Shown: positions 1 to 9,116 of the stretch, piece by piece
Position numbering within the stretch: the stretch's first letter is position 1
How the letters are laid out: each line of letters starts with the position of its first letter
From: Anaerolineae bacterium
GTDB lineage: Bacteria; Chloroflexota; Anaerolineae; Aggregatilineales; Phototrophicaceae
Length of the DNA: 64,000 nucleotides
Assembly (NCBI GenBank): GCA_025055175.1
Contig: JANWYT010000015.1
Span: forward strand, 1 to 64,000
Reading direction: 5' to 3'
Made by a program: the position numbers and the translations under genes
The notes under the pieces: generated by a model
What the model saw: the letters and a program-made list of their open reading frames with translations, nothing else
The model's database searches: none
What the model was told of the DNA's origin: nothing

Positions 1-112
1 AGGCCGGGGCCACGTTGCCTTCGTGGAACAGGTGGCGTTGGCGCTTGTGGTCGATGTCGGCCTGGTACTTCTTGATGGCGCGGTCGGTGGGCTTGAGGCT
101 GAGGGTGGTCAT
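1..112 (-). CDS. N-terminal fragment of a probable type ISP restriction-modification protein
   Basis: Only the first 37 codons lie in the window; the gene runs off the left edge. The ATG at 112-110 opens a frame beginning MTTLSLKPTDRAIKKYQ and ending near HLFHEGNVAPA. The pattern of a short polar start, a basic helix and an H-E-x-x-V-x-x-A segment resembles the start of large type ISP restriction/methylase proteins, but 37 residues are too few to be sure. The neighbouring thiolase is divergent. A TATAAT box lies about 40 bases upstream. Any large protein with a similar start remains possible. Confidence 0.4.
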   Translation of the reverse strand, partial: MTTLSLKPTDRAIKKYQADIDHKRQRHLFHEGNVAPA

Positions 113-150
113 GAGCGGACGGACTTTCAAGGCAGCACAAAGCTTGGCCC

Positions 151-156
151 ATTATA
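151..156 (-). promoter_or_regulatory. -10 box of the divergent left-edge gene
   Basis: On the minus strand a perfect TATAAT lies about 38 bases upstream of the ATG at 112. No convincing -35 hexamer is seen at 16-18 bases. Confidence 0.3.
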
Positions 157-278
157 ACACAAAGGGCGGCCCAACGCGCCCTCAGCGGAGAGGGGTGCAG
201 ACGCTCAAGACGGACGCGAGGTCGGAGGCGAGGGCCGCGAGCCTTCGTCCCCAGGCTCGCCGTCTCTCGTGCCTACTC

Positions 279-307
279 TTGCACCCACCCTGCGCTCCAA
301 CTATACT
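279..307 (+). promoter_or_regulatory. Sigma-70-type promoter of the thiolase gene
   Basis: TTGCAC at 279-284, a 17-base spacer and TATACT at 302-307 make a good housekeeping promoter. It would start transcription near 314, leaving about 65 bases of leader before the thiolase ATG at 379. The rest of 113-278 shows no gene. Confidence 0.5.
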
Positions 308-378
308 CAGGCTATGGTTTACACGAGGTGAGCGCGCCTCGGCTTATGCCAAGAGACTTTGAGAGAGGATTTTTGACC

Positions 379-1563
379 ATGCGAGAAGCTGTGATCGTAG
401 CTGGCAGCCGCACCGCCGTCGGCAAGGCCGTGCGCGGCTCGACGGCCAACGCCCGCTCGGACGACATGGCGGCGACCGTCATCGCTGAGCTGCTGCGCCA
501 GACTGAAGGCAAGCTCAGCACCGAAGACATCGACGACGTAGTGATCGGCTGCGCCATGCCGGAGGGCAGCCAGGGCATGAACTTCGCGCGCGTGATCGCC
601 CTGCGCGCCGGCTTGCCAGTGGATGTGCCAGGCATGACCGTCAATCGCTTCTGCTCGTCGGGCTTGCAGACCATCGCTCTGGCCGCCAACAGCATCATCG
701 CCAACGAAGCCGACGTCATCATCGCCGGCGGCGCGGAGAGCATGTCCAGCGTGCCGATGACCGGCCACCACCTCAGCCCCAACCCCTACATGGCCGAACA
801 CGACCCCAACGTCTACATGAGCATGGGCCTCACTGCCGAGCGCGTGGCTCAGGAGTTCGACATCAGCCGCGAAGACATGGACAAATTCGCCCTGGAGAGC
901 CACCGCCGCGCCGCTGCCGCCACCGACGCCGGCTACTTCGCCCAAGAGATCGTGCCGTTTGAGTGGGAAGAAGCCGTCGTCGGGTCAGATGGCTTGCCTG
1001 CCGTGCGCAAAATGCGCCTGGAAGCGGACGAACACCTGCGCCGCGACACCACCCTGGAGGGCCTGGCGGCGCTCAAGCCGGCCTTCAAGCCCGATGGCAA
1101 GGTGACCGCCGGCAACAGCTCGCCACTGAGCGACGGAGCTGCCGCCGTCGTGGTCATGGAGCGGAGCATGGCCGAAGCGCGCGGCCTGAAGCCGTTGGCC
1201 AAGTTCGTCGGCTTCGCGGTGGCCGGCGTGCGTCCGGAGATCATGGGCGTCGGGCCGATCAAGGCCATCCCGAAGGTGCTGGAGCGCAGCGGCCTGAGCC
1301 TGAAGGATATCGAGCTGATTGAGCTGAACGAAGCCTTCGCTTCGCAGTCGCTGGCCATCATCCGCCACCTGGGCCTAGACCCGCAAATCGTCAACGTCAA
1401 CGGCGGCGCCATCGCCCTGGGCCATCCGCTGGGCTGCACCGGCGCCAAGCTGACGGTGAGCCTGATCCACGAGATGAAGCGGCGCGGCGTGCGCTATGGC
1501 ATGGTGACGATGTGCATTGGCGGCGGCATGGGCGCCGCCGGCATCTTTGAGAACATCAACTAG
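379..1563 (+). CDS. Acetyl-CoA C-acyltransferase (thiolase)
   Basis: A 394-residue thiolase, the usual family length. It condenses or cleaves acyl-CoA units (acetoacetyl-CoA formation or the last step of beta-oxidation) in the cytoplasm. The nucleophilic cysteine is in VNRFCSSGLQT (Cys92), the catalytic histidine in ALGHPLGCTG, and the acid/base cysteine in TMCIGGGMGA near the C terminus. The GTG at 328 is open in frame, but the ATG at 379 is preferred because it has GAGAGAGGA upstream and gives the standard thiolase N terminus MREAVIVAGSRT. It appears monocistronic with its own promoter. Whether it acts in synthesis or degradation cannot be read from the sequence. Confidence 0.95.
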   Translation: MREAVIVAGSRTAVGKAVRGSTANARSDDMAATVIAELLRQTEGKLSTEDIDDVVIGCAMPEGSQGMNFARVIALRAGLPVDVPGMTVNRFCSSGLQTIALAANSIIANEADVIIAGGAESMSSVPMTGHHLSPNPYMAEHDPNVYMSMGLTAERVAQEFDISREDMDKFALESHRRAAAATDAGYFAQEIVPFEWEEAVVGSDGLPAVRKMRLEADEHLRRDTTLEGLAALKPAFKPDGKVTAGNSSPLSDGAAAVVVMERSMAEARGLKPLAKFVGFAVAGVRPEIMGVGPIKAIPKVLERSGLSLKDIELIELNEAFASQSLAIIRHLGLDPQIVNVNGGAIALGHPLGCTGAKLTVSLIHEMKRRGVRYGMVTMCIGGGMGAAGIFENIN

Positions 1564-2010
1564 CGACGATCAGGCGAGGCCGTGCCGATTTGCGCGGCCC
1601 CACTCGCGCGCTCGTGTTTTGCGCGCTTCGTCACGGCACAACCATGACGTTTGTCATTGCTAAGCGCACGTTATCGGCTTATGATCGATTCAATAAGACA
1701 CGCGGAAGCGTGTAGGGAGATGAACAAGCCACCAATGGATCACCTTCATCAGCCCAAGGGATGGTGACGTGCAGAGCCAGCAGGTGAACACGCAAACGCT
1801 TGTAGAGCGCACAGAGGGACAGCACCTCTCATGATCCCGCCTAACCGTCTGCACCAAACACCACCCCAGCAACACGGCTGAGCGCCGCTCTGAGACACCT
1901 CACGAGCGGCGCTCTCCGTCTTGAGTCTGGCCTGAGCGAAGCCCTTCTCTGGCGCGCTAGAACAAATTTTTGTAAGATGAGCGCATGGACGCAGAGAGGA
2001 GCGCAGCCCT
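1564..2010 (+). other. 447-base intergenic region with two strong hairpins
   Basis: No convincing ORF lies between the thiolase stop and the ATPase start. Visible structures are a dyad at 1644-1657, a 6-bp stem with a GGAA tetraloop at 1698-1713, and a long hairpin at 1880-1914. The segment did not match the landmark motifs I know for SRP RNA, tmRNA, RNase P or 6S RNA. The ATPase ribosome site (AGAGGAG) lies near 1993-2000. Confidence 0.5.
1880..1914 (+). other. Perfect 11-bp hairpin, extended by 4 bp
   Basis: GAGCGCCGCTC at 1880-1890 pairs perfectly with GAGCGGCGCTC at 1904-1914. Inside it TGAG pairs with CTCA across an ACAC tetraloop with one bulged C. No T-run follows, so it is not a standard intrinsic terminator for the thiolase. 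It may be an RNA element or a factor-assisted stop. Confidence 0.5.
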
Positions 2011-3747
2011 ATGAACCATCTCCCCGATCCCAACGACCTAGACGCCTTCTTCAACCCCAACCGTTGGCAAGACCCCACCTACCAAGCCAGCCTGAACGCC
2101 GATCCGCAGCACCAGGTCGGCCAGCGCCTGGGCGTCGTCGTCGGCGGCAGCCTGAGCAAGGGGCTGGTCATCAAGCTGGATCGCGAGGTCAACGTGGAGG
2201 AGCTGGCAGTAGGGCGTTACGTCGTCGTGCATGGGCAGCGCGCGCGCTTCTTCTGCATGGTCTCGGACATCAGCCTAGAGAGTACCAACGCCGCCATCCA
2301 GAGCGATCCGCCTGACATGGGCCACCCCTTCATGCGGTCTGTCTACTACGGCACAGTGGCCTACAACCTCATCACCGTCACCCCTATGCTGATGATCGAC
2401 GACAGCGAAGGCGCGCCGCGCGCCCTGCCCGTCAAGACCATCCCGCGCCACTTCACCCCGGCCCACAACGCCAGCGCCGAGGACGTGAACAACGTCTTCG
2501 GCAAGGACGACGACAAGCACTTCTACGTCGGCAGCCCGCTAGAACTGCAAGAGACGCGCATTCACCTCAACATGAAGCGCCTAGCGGAGCGCAGCGTCGG
2601 CGTCTTCGGCAAGAGCGGCACAGGCAAGAGCTTCTTGACCAAGATTTTGTTGGCTGGCCTGCTGCGCAGCGGCATCGGCGTGACCCTCATCTTCGACATG
2701 CACAACGACTACGGCTGGGAGGTCACCAGCGAGAACGGCTCGTCGGTCAAGGGCCTGGGCCAATTGTTCAGCGACCGCGTGACCATCTTCACGCTGGATG
2801 GCGAGTCGTCGCGCCAGCGCCGCGCCAAGTTCCAAGCCGAGATCACCATCGCCACCAGCGAGATTGAGCCGCAAGACCTAGAGAGCCTCAAGCTCACGCT
2901 CAACTTGTCCGATACGATGATCGACGCCGCCTATACGCTCAGCCGCTTGTGGGGCGATGAATGGATTGCGCGCCTGCTAGACGCCAGCGAAGATGACCAA
3001 GCCTACATCAGCGACAACACCAACATCCCCGTCGGGACGTTCAGCGGCCTCCAGCGCCGCCTAGAGCGCTTCCAGCGCTGGGGCTTCATCACCCGCGAGA
3101 AGCGCGAAGACAGCGCTCAGCTCATCATCGACAAGCTGACCAACGGCCAAAGCGTAGTGCTGGAATTCGGCAAGTATGGCAATTCGCTGGAGGCCTACAT
3201 GCTGGTAGCCAACTACCTCACGCGCCGCATCCACGCCGAATACGTGCGCCGCGTGGAGATCAGCCTGGGAGATAAATCTCAGCAACCGCCGCAGCTGATG
3301 ATTACCATCGAAGAAGCTCACAAGTTCCTCGATCCGCAAGTGGCGCGCCAGACCACTTTCGGCATCATCGCCCGCGAAATGCGCAAGTACAACGTCACCC
3401 TGCTGATCGTCGATCAGCGCCCCAGCATGATCGACGAAGAGGTCATGAGCCAGGTCGGCACGCGCGTCACCGCCCTGCTGGACAACGAACGCGACATCAG
3501 CGCCGTGCTGAACGGCGTGAGCGGCGCCGCCAGCCTGCGCGAGGTCTTAGCTCGCCTAGAGACCAAGCAGCAAGCCATCATCATGGGCCACGCCGTGCCT
3601 ATGCCCGTCGTCATCAGGCCGCGCAACTACGACCAAGACTTCTACGCCAGCCTCAGCGGCGCGCCCATCCCCAACACCGACCAGGTGGCCCAGCCGCAAG
3701 CCGTCAACCGCGCCCTGACGGGCAACAGGCCCAGGCGTTTGTCCTGA
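2011..3747 (+). CDS. HerA-like ATPase (DUF87 family)
   Basis: A 578-residue AAA-type ATPase of the HerA/FtsK-like group. The N-terminal half (about 35-185) is beta-rich and fits the HAS-barrel. The Walker A motif is GKSGTGKS at 200-207, and Walker B is in MITIEEAHKFL. An arginine-rich C-terminal part follows (VDQRPSMIDEEVMSQVGTRV). HerA proteins are hexameric DNA translocases, often paired with the NurA nuclease; no NurA is seen here. The ATG at 2011 has AGAGGAG about 10 bases upstream. It lies 5 bases before uvrC and is probably co-transcribed with it, which suggests a DNA repair role by context only. Confidence 0.8.
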   Translation: MNHLPDPNDLDAFFNPNRWQDPTYQASLNADPQHQVGQRLGVVVGGSLSKGLVIKLDREVNVEELAVGRYVVVHGQRARFFCMVSDISLESTNAAIQSDPPDMGHPFMRSVYYGTVAYNLITVTPMLMIDDSEGAPRALPVKTIPRHFTPAHNASAEDVNNVFGKDDDKHFYVGSPLELQETRIHLNMKRLAERSVGVFGKSGTGKSFLTKILLAGLLRSGIGVTLIFDMHNDYGWEVTSENGSSVKGLGQLFSDRVTIFTLDGESSRQRRAKFQAEITIATSEIEPQDLESLKLTLNLSDTMIDAAYTLSRLWGDEWIARLLDASEDDQAYISDNTNIPVGTFSGLQRRLERFQRWGFITREKREDSAQLIIDKLTNGQSVVLEFGKYGNSLEAYMLVANYLTRRIHAEYVRRVEISLGDKSQQPPQLMITIEEAHKFLDPQVARQTTFGIIAREMRKYNVTLLIVDQRPSMIDEEVMSQVGTRVTALLDNERDISAVLNGVSGAASLREVLARLETKQQAIIMGHAVPMPVVIRPRNYDQDFYASLSGAPIPNTDQVAQPQAVNRALTGNRPRRLS

Positions 3748-3752
3748 TCCCC

Positions 3753-5639
3753 ATGACCTACCAAGCTCCCGACAACATCCGCATCATCCTCGATAACCTG
3801 CCTAACAAGCCCGGCGTGTACTTGATGAAGGACGCCAAAGGCAAGGTCATCTACGTCGGCAAGGCCAAAATCCTGCGCAATCGCGTGCGCAGCTACTTCA
3901 CCGCTCATGCCGATCAGCGCCGCAAGACGCTCAAAATGCGCGCCCAGGTGGCCGACATTGAGATCATCGTCACCGAGAGCGAGGTGAAGGCCCTCATCCT
4001 AGAAGAGACGCTGATCAAGCAGCACAAGCCCAAGTACAACATCAGCCTCAAGGACGACAAGCGCTATCCTTACATTCGGATCACCTGGCAAGACGCCTTC
4101 CCCAAAGTGGAGACGACGCGCCGCGTCGAGCAGGACGGCGCGCGCTACTTCGGCCCATATGCGGCCATGTGGGCCGTGCAGAACACCCTGCGCGTGCTGC
4201 GTCGCGCCTTCCCCTACCTGACCTGTGATCGCGACATCACCGGCAAAGATGAACGGGCCTGCCTGTTCCACGACATCAAGCTGTGCAACGGCCCGTGCAT
4301 TGGCGCAGTCGATCAGGCCCAATATCGGGCCATGATCCAGGAACTCATGGACGTGCTGAGCGGCAAATCGGAGGCCGTCTTGGAACGCCTGCAAGCCGAT
4401 ATGTTGCGCGAAGCCGAGGCGCTGAACTTTGAGAAGGCCGCCGTCCTGCGCGACCAGATCAAGGCGATCGAGTTCATCACCACGCGCCACAAGGCCGTCA
4501 GCCCCAAGATGACCGATCAAGACGTGATCGCCATCGCCCGCGAGGAGGGCGAGACGGTGGTGCAGATCATGTTCATCCGCAACGGCAAGCTGATCGGCAG
4601 CGACAGCCGCTCCCTGGCCAACATCGACGACGAGAGCGAAAGCGAGATCCTGGAGCAGTTCCTCACGCAGTTCTACAGCGAAGCCGGCGAGATTCCGTCC
4701 GAGATTCTGCTGCCCCACGAAGTAGAACAAGCCCGCATCATCGAACGTTGGCTGCGCGACAAGCGCGGCGGCCACAAGGTGCAGATCAGCGTGCCACAGC
4801 GCGGCGATAAGCGCCAGCTCATCCAAACTGCCCAGGACAACGCCAGCGAAGCGCTGCGCCTGCTGCGCGCTCAGCTGGCCGCCGACACCACCCGCCAAGA
4901 AGAAGCGTTGGCCGAGCTGCAAGCCGAGCTGCGCCTGCCGCGCATTCCCAACCGCATCGAATGCTTCGACATCAGCACGACGCAAGGGACGGCCATCACG
5001 GCCAGCCGCGTCGTCTTCGTGCAAGGCGCGCCCAAGAAAGGCGAGTATCGCAAGTTCAACATCAAGACCGTGACCAGCGGCGCACCCGACGACTTCCAGA
5101 GTATGCGCGAAGCCCTGACGCGCCGCTTTGCCCGCTGGCAAGCCGCCCAAGACGCCGCTCAGAAGCCGCTGCCCGACGGCAAAGACCAGGACGAGAGCTG
5201 GCGGCTGCTGCCCGACTTGCTGCTGATCGATGGCGGCAAAGGCCAGCTTGGGGTGGCAGTGGCGGTGCTGCAAGCCTTCGGCCTGAGCGAGCGCGTGCCA
5301 GTGGCTAGCCTAGCCAAGCAGTTCGAAGAAATCTTCATCCCAGGCCAGAGCCAGAGCATTGTGCTGCCCAGGCGCAGCCCCGCGTTGTACTTGGTGCAGC
5401 GCGTCCGCGATGAAGCCCACCGCTTCGCCATCACCAGCCACCAAAAGCGCCGCAGCCGCCAAAGCTTGGTCAGCCGCCTGGAGTCAATCCCCGGAGTCGG
5501 CCCTAAGCGGCGTAAGCTCCTGCTCAAGTACTTCCACAACAGCATTGATGCCATCAGGCGCGCCAGCTTGGACGAATTGTGCCGCGTGCCAGGCATTCAT
5601 CGCAGCTTAGCTGAAGCCATCTTGCAAGGGCTAGAATGA
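3753..5639 (+). CDS. uvrC: Excinuclease ABC subunit C
   Basis: A 628-residue UvrC, the nuclease subunit of nucleotide excision repair that cuts on both sides of a lesion held by UvrB. The order is an N-terminal GIY-YIG nuclease (about 13-92, KPGVYLMKDAKGKVIYVGKA), a UVR domain for UvrB contact (EALNFEKAAVLRDQIKAI), an RNase H-like endonuclease core (IECFDISTTQGTAI, with LLLIDGGKGQL) and C-terminal helix-hairpin-helix repeats (SIPGVGPKRRKLL). All expected domains are present. The gene begins 5 bases after the HerA-like gene and converges on the TauE gene with a 3-base gap. Confidence 0.97.
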   Translation: MTYQAPDNIRIILDNLPNKPGVYLMKDAKGKVIYVGKAKILRNRVRSYFTAHADQRRKTLKMRAQVADIEIIVTESEVKALILEETLIKQHKPKYNISLKDDKRYPYIRITWQDAFPKVETTRRVEQDGARYFGPYAAMWAVQNTLRVLRRAFPYLTCDRDITGKDERACLFHDIKLCNGPCIGAVDQAQYRAMIQELMDVLSGKSEAVLERLQADMLREAEALNFEKAAVLRDQIKAIEFITTRHKAVSPKMTDQDVIAIAREEGETVVQIMFIRNGKLIGSDSRSLANIDDESESEILEQFLTQFYSEAGEIPSEILLPHEVEQARIIERWLRDKRGGHKVQISVPQRGDKRQLIQTAQDNASEALRLLRAQLAADTTRQEEALAELQAELRLPRIPNRIECFDISTTQGTAITASRVVFVQGAPKKGEYRKFNIKTVTSGAPDDFQSMREALTRRFARWQAAQDAAQKPLPDGKDQDESWRLLPDLLLIDGGKGQLGVAVAVLQAFGLSERVPVASLAKQFEEIFIPGQSQSIVLPRRSPALYLVQRVRDEAHRFAITSHQKRRSRQSLVSRLESIPGVGPKRRKLLLKYFHNSIDAIRRASLDELCRVPGIHRSLAEAILQGLE

Positions 5640-5642
5640 GCG

Positions 5643-6440
5643 CTAAGCCACCAGGATAAAACGCAAGCCGATGAAGAACAGGAAGATTCCGAACAAGCGG
5701 CGCACCGTCTTGGCCGACAAGCCCAGCGCGAAGCGCGCCCCCAGCAGCGCCCCCAGCAGCAGGCCCAGCGCCACCGGCAGCGCCGCCAGAATCTCCAGCT
5801 GGCCTGCCTGGTAGTAGCGGATGACGCCAGGTAGGCCAGAGGGCAGTAGCAGCGCGCCCAACGACGTCCCCGTCGCCAACTTCTGGTCAAAGCCCAGCAG
5901 GATCAGCAACGGCACGATCACCAGCCCACCGCCAATGCCGAACAGCCCCGCAAAGACTCCGGCTAGCGCGCCTATGGCCACGCAAGCCACCAGAATGATG
6001 GGACGGCTCACATCGATCAGCGTCTCCTCGCGAATTTTCACCTCGCCCAAGCCGTGACTCTCGCGCCACCACAAGCGCGGCGACGTGTAGCGCCAGGCAA
6101 TGTAGAACAGGAAGATGGCGTAAGCCTGGCGCAGCGTCAGCGCATCTAGGCCCAGGGCGAAGCCTGCTCCAAACCACACGCCCAGGGCGATCCCCAGCGC
6201 CGAAGCCACCGCTGGGCCAATCTTCAACTTGCCCGCGCGGTAGTATTCGATGCAACCCAAGATACCCACCGGCAGCAGCAACGCCGCCAGCGATGTCCCG
6301 TTGGCTTGGGTTTGGCTGAAATTGAGCAACAGCATGAGGGCTGGCACGATGATCGAACCGCCGCCAATGCCGAACATGCCCCCCAGCGTGCCTGCGGCCA
6401 AACCCACCAAGCCCAGGCCAATGACCATCAAGAATTCCAT
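5643..6440 (-). CDS. TauE/SafE-family sulfite exporter-like membrane protein
   Basis: A 265-residue polytopic protein with two repeated halves, each opening with a glycine-rich motif: GGMFGIGGGSIIVPALMLL in the first and AGLFGIGGGLVIVPLLILL in the second. This is the signature of the TauE/SafE (DUF81) family. Members export small organosulfur or sulfite anions, but the substrate here is unknown. An upstream TTG at 6446 is in frame; the ATG at 6440 is preferred because GAGGGGAG lies 7 bases before it. It converges on uvrC and seems to be its own unit. Confidence 0.9.
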   Translation of the reverse strand: MEFLMVIGLGLVGLAAGTLGGMFGIGGGSIIVPALMLLLNFSQTQANGTSLAALLLPVGILGCIEYYRAGKLKIGPAVASALGIALGVWFGAGFALGLDALTLRQAYAIFLFYIAWRYTSPRLWWRESHGLGEVKIREETLIDVSRPIILVACVAIGALAGVFAGLFGIGGGLVIVPLLILLGFDQKLATGTSLGALLLPSGLPGVIRYYQAGQLEILAALPVALGLLLGALLGARFALGLSAKTVRRLFGIFLFFIGLRFILVA

Positions 6441-6558
6441 GAACAAGCTCCCCTCTTGTGGTGAAACGGCGCAATCGCCAAGCCACTCTATTCTGGCATA
6501 GACGACAGTGCTATGCTTGAGTCCATCCCATGCACAGTCACCCTAAGACTCTGTTTCT

Positions 6559-8103
6559 ATGCCCTCTAAGCCCCACATCTTGTTCATCATCCTAGACACG
6601 CTGCGCCGCGACCACTTGTCGCTGTACGGCTATGCGCGCAGCACCTCGCCTGCTCTGGAAGACTTTGCTCAGCGCGCCCTGACCTTCCAACGGGCTATCT
6701 CGCCCGCTCAATGGACGATCCCCGCCCATGCCTCGCTGTTCACCGGCCTATACCCCGCTCAGCATGGCCTAACCCAAGCCTTCGGGACGCTCTCGGCCAT
6801 GCACCCCACCCTGGCCGAGATTCTACGCCAAGCTGATTACCAGACGGTGGCCTTCTGCAACAATCCGCTGCTGGGCCTGCTGGATCATGGCTTGCAGCGC
6901 GGCTTTGAGCATTTCTACAACTACGCCGGCGCCACCCCCAACCGCCCGATCGACAGCGCGCGCAGTCCGCTGCGTCGTCGACTGGCTCAGCGCCTGCGCC
7001 GCACGGCCCGCGCCATCACCAACCGCTTTGCTCACAACGATCTGCTGTTCCGCATTTCGCTCAATCCGTTGGTCGTCCCTATCTGGACGCGCCTGGCCAA
7101 CTTCAAAGGAGACAGTCCGCGCGCTTTGCAGGACTTTGTGGATTATTGGCGGGCCTACCACGTTGGTGGTGCCGAGCGCCCCCTGTTCGCCTTCTTGAAC
7201 TTGATGGGTGCGCACACGCCTTATAGGCCGCCGCGCGCCATGTTAGAGCGCTTCGCACCCGACGTGGTGCGCAGCCGCGCCGCCCACCGCTTCGTCATGG
7301 GCCACAACGCCGACGCCGCTCACTGGATCAGCCCCGCTGATGGCCCGCTGGAGGATTGGCAACGCGCGGCGTTAGCTGCCTTCTACGACGCCGAAATTGC
7401 CCACCAGGACGCGGCGCTGGGCCGTGCGCTGGCCGATTTGCAAGCTCAGGGTTTACTGGATGATACGCTCATCATCATCGCCGCCGATCATGGAGAAGGG
7501 CATGGCGATCACGGCTTCTTTGGTCACAGCTTCGTCGTCCATCATGAACTAGTGCATGTGCCGTTGCTGCTGCGCTTCCCCGATCATCCGCTCAGCGCCG
7601 AGGGCCTGAGCTTGTGCGAGAACGTCTCCACCCGCCGTCTATTCCACACCATCCTGGACGCTGCTCAAGTCTGCCCACCGCTGGCCGCGGACGACCCAAA
7701 CGCCAATGTGCAAGGCCTGAGCCTGCGTCGCACTCTAGAGGGCCGCGACCCTGAAGGTGGATTGGTCTTCAGCCAGGCCGTGCCACCCCAAAACCTGCTC
7801 AACGTGCTGGAGCGCCATAAACCCCATCAGATTGAACGCCTGGGCCTACGCCAGACGCGCCAGGCCGTCTTGCAGAGGGATGACAAGCTGCTGCTGCTGG
7901 GGGATCGGCCAGAGGCGCTTTACAATCTAGCAGATGATCCGTACGAAGCTCACAACCTGCTCAGCGCCGCTCCCCAGCGCGCTTTGGCCTTGCAAGCAGC
8001 GCTGTCTCGCTGGCAGCGCAGCGCTACTGCGGTCGATCAGGTTGCTCAGGATTTCAGCGCGGAAGTGGTCGCTAATCTGCGCGCCCTGGGCTACATGGAC
8101 TGA
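6559..8103 (+). CDS. Sulfatase-fold (alkaline phosphatase superfamily) hydrolase lacking the formylglycine Cys
   Basis: A 514-residue protein of the sulfatase fold. Metal-site motifs are FIILDTLRRDHLSLYG at the N terminus and IIAADHGEGHGDHGFFGH in the middle. At the place of the sulfatase C-x-P-x-R signature the sequence is T-I-P-A-H (Thr53, His57) followed by ASLFTG. The cysteine converted to formylglycine is therefore missing. A threonine there recalls the Thr nucleophile of phosphoethanolamine transferases and other phosphohydrolases. No signal peptide or membrane segment is evident, so a cytoplasmic place is likely. The substrate is unknown. Confidence 0.8.
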   Translation: MPSKPHILFIILDTLRRDHLSLYGYARSTSPALEDFAQRALTFQRAISPAQWTIPAHASLFTGLYPAQHGLTQAFGTLSAMHPTLAEILRQADYQTVAFCNNPLLGLLDHGLQRGFEHFYNYAGATPNRPIDSARSPLRRRLAQRLRRTARAITNRFAHNDLLFRISLNPLVVPIWTRLANFKGDSPRALQDFVDYWRAYHVGGAERPLFAFLNLMGAHTPYRPPRAMLERFAPDVVRSRAAHRFVMGHNADAAHWISPADGPLEDWQRAALAAFYDAEIAHQDAALGRALADLQAQGLLDDTLIIIAADHGEGHGDHGFFGHSFVVHHELVHVPLLLRFPDHPLSAEGLSLCENVSTRRLFHTILDAAQVCPPLAADDPNANVQGLSLRRTLEGRDPEGGLVFSQAVPPQNLLNVLERHKPHQIERLGLRQTRQAVLQRDDKLLLLGDRPEALYNLADDPYEAHNLLSAAPQRALALQAALSRWQRSATAVDQVAQDFSAEVVANLRALGYMD

Positions 8104-8123
8104 AATCAGAAGCGCGGCTCGGT

Positions 8124-9116
8124 TCAGCGCTCATCGATACAAAACGAGTCGGTAAAAGGCAGCGGCTTGGTCTGAGGCCGGCTCTCTGGCCCAAGCGCGA
8201 ATTCGGACTCAGCGGGCAGATTGCTCTTCAGCACAACAGGTTGAGCGTCAATCCGCTCAACGGGTTGGGGGACGAGGAAGTAATCCTGGATAGCTCGCCA
8301 ATCTCGGTCACGAAGCGTGACAATCTTGTCTAGGTAAACGCTCACCCAAACTCCGCCTATCTGCGACGTAGGCGGATTGGCCAGGATATTTTGTTCAGCG
8401 ATTTGAACGTAGCGAGGATCAAGCTCAATGCCGATATACTGCCGTCCCAGGCGGTTGGCTGCCACGAGGGACGTTCCCGTGCCTGCAAAGGGATCCAGCA
8501 CAACGTCGCCTTCGTCGGTGGTCATGAGGACAAGGCGCTCCAGGAGAGGAATGGGGAGTTGACATGGATGTTCATTGCGGCGTTTGGGATGGCGAATGCG
8601 ATGAAGGTCTGTCCACACGTCGGAGACGAGTGGCCCAAAGGGATGAAGGATGGCCTTCTTGCCACCGTAGTCTTTGCGCAGCACCTGGCACTTGCGGCAG
8701 CGGTGATGAGGATAGCGCACATCGTAGAACTTGTTCAGGCGCGCATCTTTGGCGTAGTACAGGATGCCGTAGTGGTTGGGGAGCAGCGTCTTGCCCATCG
8801 GGCTGCCCATCGCGTCCCAAGCGATCTAGTGCTTGAAGTCAGCCATTTCATTGAGGAAGGCAGCGTAGTAAGTGAGCCACCTGGGGATGTTGTGGAGGAA
8901 GATACTGCCACTGGGCTTGGTCACGCGCACCAGCTCCGCAATCCAATCGTGGCACCAAGACAGATACTCGGCGTAGGCGCGACGGTCTTTGTAGGAGCTG
9001 TACTTCTTGTTGAGGTTGAAAGGCGGGTCAGCGAAGGCCACATCCACGCTGTTATCAGGGATTTGACGCAGGATTTCCAGGCAGTCGCCCTGAATGACTC
9101 GGTTGAGTCCTATCAT
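8124..9116 (-). pseudogene. Type II DNA methyltransferase (N4/N6), interrupted by one amber codon
   Basis: Restored, this is a 330-residue DNA methyltransferase of the N6/N4 family. The catalytic motif DPPFNL is in the first part (FADPPFNLNKKYSSYKDRR) and the AdoMet motif DPFAGTGTSLVAA follows later, the beta-class order. The frame is cut at 8826-8828: it reads F-K-H-stop-I-A-W-D-A-M-G. Tryptophan is expected there by family resemblance, so a TGG to TAG change fits. Both halves are in the same frame. The ATG at 9116 overlaps the endonuclease stop (ATGA), so the two genes were translationally coupled. A downstream ATG at 8810 could at best give a fragment lacking the catalytic motif. Confidence 0.85.

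Noticed and set aside
3999..5273. 424-codon minus-strand frame across uvrC
   Set aside because: It lies wholly opposite uvrC, whose domains are all intact; long antisense frames are expected at this GC content.
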